Below, in pieces: positions 4,013-5,584 of a stretch of DNA of 5,584 nt. This DNA is from Clostridiales bacterium UBA1777 (GTDB lineage: Bacteria > Bacillota > Clostridia > Oscillospirales > Oscillospiraceae): the NCBI GenBank assembly GCA_002315275.1, contig DCGN01000135.1, forward strand, positions 5,583 to 11,166, in the 5' to 3' direction. How positions within the stretch are numbered: the stretch's first letter is position 1; every line of letters starts with the position of its first letter. A program made the translations under genes and the position numbers. Below the pieces are notes generated by a model. That model worked only from the letters and a program-made list of their open reading frames with translations, was not told the origin of the DNA and did not search any database.

Positions 4013-5584
4013 TTATTTTATCACGACGTTTGCATCGCCGAGAAGCTCGCGCAGCTCCAATATTAACCCGTCATGGATGACGCAGCTTGAGCCCATCTTG
4101 CGCTTTTCCTTCTCGCAGTATATCACCATCTGCTGCTTGCCGGGGAACATCGTCAGCAGAAGCTGAATTCTGTGCAGCATCGGGTCGCTTGCGGAGGGAA
4201 GCTTGACCCACAGCTTCTTTTCGGGCTTCGGCTCAAGCTCCGCGGCAGAGGTGAGATCGGAGAGCGGGCGGATGTTGTCTACCATTATCTGCGGCTCCTT
4301 CTCGTCGCGGACGGATATCTTGCCCTTTATGATAACGGCAGAGTTTTCCGAGAGGTATGCGCCGCCCTGATCGAGAGCGCGCTGGAACACGATGAGCTCC
4401 ATCGTGCCGGTATCGTCCTCAAGCTGAATGTAGCTCATGAGGGTGTTATTCTTCGTCGTTTTCGTCTTCGAGGAGGCAACTATGCCCGCGACGGTAACTG
4501 TCTGCCCGTCCTTAAAACGGCTCGGGCCGTCCTCGGAGGCGAAATCGCCCATAATTGCGGCGATGGGAGCCATACCCGCTCTGCGCACGAGCGCTCTGTA
4601 CTGATCCATCGGGTGGCCGGAGAGATATAGACCTGTTGTCTCCTTCTCCATGATCATCTTCTCCTGAAGCGTGAACTCGGACACCTTCGGGATGGGGATA
4701 GAGGTCGCGGCGGAGGACTCCTCGGCAAAGTCACCGAAGAGATCGATCTGACCGTCTATCGTGCTGCGCTCCTGACGGGCGATATTCTCGAGCACCGTGC
4801 CCGCTATCTGCAGAAGTGCCTTGCGGTTTCTCTCAATGCTGTCAAACGCGCCGGCGCGGATGAGATTTTCAACAGCGCGGCGGTTCATATCCTTGCCCGA
4901 CATACGGCGGCAGAAGTCCTCAAAGCTCTGGAAGCTGCCGTTTCTCTCGCGCTCGGCGACAACGCCGTTTATCATGCCCCAGCCGATGCCCTTGATGGCA
5001 ACAAGGCCGAAGCGCAGATCCTTCCCCGCGACGGTGAAGTTCGCGCCGGATTCGTTTACGTCGGGCGGCAGGAGCTTCATGCCCATGTCGCGGCATTCGG
5101 CAATATATTCGGCAACCTTTGCGCTGTTTTCAAGAACGGAGGTCAAAAGCGCGGCCATATACTGCTGAGGATAGTGCTTTTTCATATAGCCGGTGCGGTA
5201 GGCGACTATCGCATAGCACACGGCGTGAGCCTTGTTGAAGGCGTAGCTTGCAAAGTCGAGTATCTCGTCATAAATGCTGTTCGCAACGGCCTCGGGAACG
5301 CCGCGCTTGACGGCACCGTCAATACTGCGCTTTTCGTCTCCGTGGACGAAGGCAATGCGCTCGGCATCAATGACGGCGTGCTTTTTCTTGGACATGGCGC
5401 GGCGAATCATGTCGGCCTGACCGAGAGAGAAGCCCGCAAGCCGGCGGAATATCTGGATGACCTGCTCCTGATAGACGATGCACCCGTAGGTGACCTCGAG
5501 GATCGGACGCAGAAGCTCGTGCTTGTATTTTATGCGCTCGGGATGGGCGGAATACTCGATGAATCTCGGGATGCTGTCCATCGG
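4013..5584 (-). CDS. dnaE: DNA polymerase III alpha subunit, C-terminal part (5' end outside the window)
   Basis: This is the chromosomal replicase catalytic subunit. The visible 523 residues begin in mid-protein at PMDSIPRFIE and run to a TAA stop at 4013. The frame stays open to the right edge, so the ATG at 5581 is internal. Numbered from that Met, YQEQVIQI (37-44), GQADMIRRAMSKKK (54-67) and FNKAHAVCYA (115-124) belong to the polymerase fingers. LVAIKGIGWGMI (193-204) is the helix-hairpin-helix region. QIDLF (278-282) matches the internal sliding-clamp binding motif, and TGLYLSGHP (316-324) precedes the OB-fold domain (about 360-440). The PHP domain and the three catalytic aspartates lie upstream of the window and cannot be checked. 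DnaE rather than PolC is indicated by the domain order, with the OB fold after the polymerase core and no exonuclease insertion in this part. Nothing in the visible part suggests truncation. Confidence 0.96.
   Translation of the reverse strand, partial: PMDSIPRFIEYSAHPERIKYKHELLRPILEVTYGCIVYQEQVIQIFRRLAGFSLGQADMIRRAMSKKKHAVIDAERIAFVHGDEKRSIDGAVKRGVPEAVANSIYDEILDFASYAFNKAHAVCYAIVAYRTGYMKKHYPQQYMAALLTSVLENSAKVAEYIAECRDMGMKLLPPDVNESGANFTVAGKDLRFGLVAIKGIGWGMINGVVAERERNGSFQSFEDFCRRMSGKDMNRRAVENLIRAGAFDSIERNRKALLQIAGTVLENIARQERSTIDGQIDLFGDFAEESSAATSIPIPKVSEFTLQEKMIMEKETTGLYLSGHPMDQYRALVRRAGMAPIAAIMGDFASEDGPSRFKDGQTVTVAGIVASSKTKTTKNNTLMSYIQLEDDTGTMELIVFQRALDQGGAYLSENSAVIIKGKISVRDEKEPQIMVDNIRPLSDLTSAAELEPKPEKKLWVKLPSASDPMLHRIQLLLTMFPGKQQMVIYCEKEKRKMGSSCVIHDGLILELRELLGDANVVIK

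Noticed and set aside
3440..4166. Two plus-strand frames (208 and 162 residues) opposite the Pro/Thr-linker protein and the dnaE end
   Set aside because: They are antisense to the repeat-coding region, run through the dnaE terminator, and are rich in Gly/Arg/Ser as expected of a shadow. No start signals are seen.
4172..5168. Plus-strand frames at 4172-4630 and 4797-5168
   Set aside because: Both are antisense to dnaE, whose protein sequence is recognisable throughout, and neither has a ribosome binding site or motif.
5579..5581. Minus-strand ATG as the start of a short polymerase protein
   Set aside because: The frame stays open to the window edge (Pro precedes the Met), and the sequence matches the interior of DnaE. 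The gene is cut by the window, not truncated.
1..5584. CRISPR arrays, tRNA or rRNA genes, insertion sequences, attachment sites
   Set aside because: No spaced direct repeats, cloverleaf or rRNA motifs, transposase-like frames or flanking inverted repeats were seen.

Overview
The window looks like chromosomal DNA of a moderate-GC gut-type Clostridia (an Oscillospiraceae-like Bacillota). This is inferred from strong AGGAGG-type ribosome binding sites, sigma-A promoters with 17-bp spacers, a Firmicute-style TcdA, and a DnaE-type polymerase with a C-terminal OB fold. The assignment to lineage is a judgement, not a database result.

Layout. Bases 1-40 carry the intrinsic terminator of a gene that lies off the left edge. 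A near-consensus promoter (90-118) then drives a membrane-anchored, SurA/PrsA-like parvulin foldase (170-1726, +). A perfect 10-bp hairpin follows. Only 20 bases after it begins tcdA (1791-2498, +), the tRNA threonylcarbamoyladenosine dehydratase. It has no obvious promoter of its own, so it is probably expressed by read-through. Bases 2499-2844 hold no convincing large gene but do contain a LexA-box-like palindrome, a good promoter (2611-2639) and a leader of about 200 nt. These lead into a small gene (2845-3099, +) for an 84-residue peptide with a textbook double-glycine leader and a basic, cysteine-free 64-residue core. A 15-bp hairpin at 3134-3167 separates it from two leftward genes. The first encodes a signal-anchored surface protein with a Pro/Thr linker and an unrecognised C-terminal domain (3188-3871, -). 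The second is the 3' part of dnaE (4013 to beyond 5584, -), the replicative DNA polymerase III alpha subunit, ending in its own strong terminator (3957-3996).

How the genes relate. Protein secretion folding, tRNA modification and replication are housekeeping functions with no single pathway between them. The non-housekeeping element is the double-glycine peptide. It is an orphan here: no C39-peptidase ABC exporter, immunity gene or modification enzyme is in the window. It has its own promoter, leader and terminator, so it behaves as an independent transcription unit inserted between conserved genes. It is the best candidate for something undescribed.
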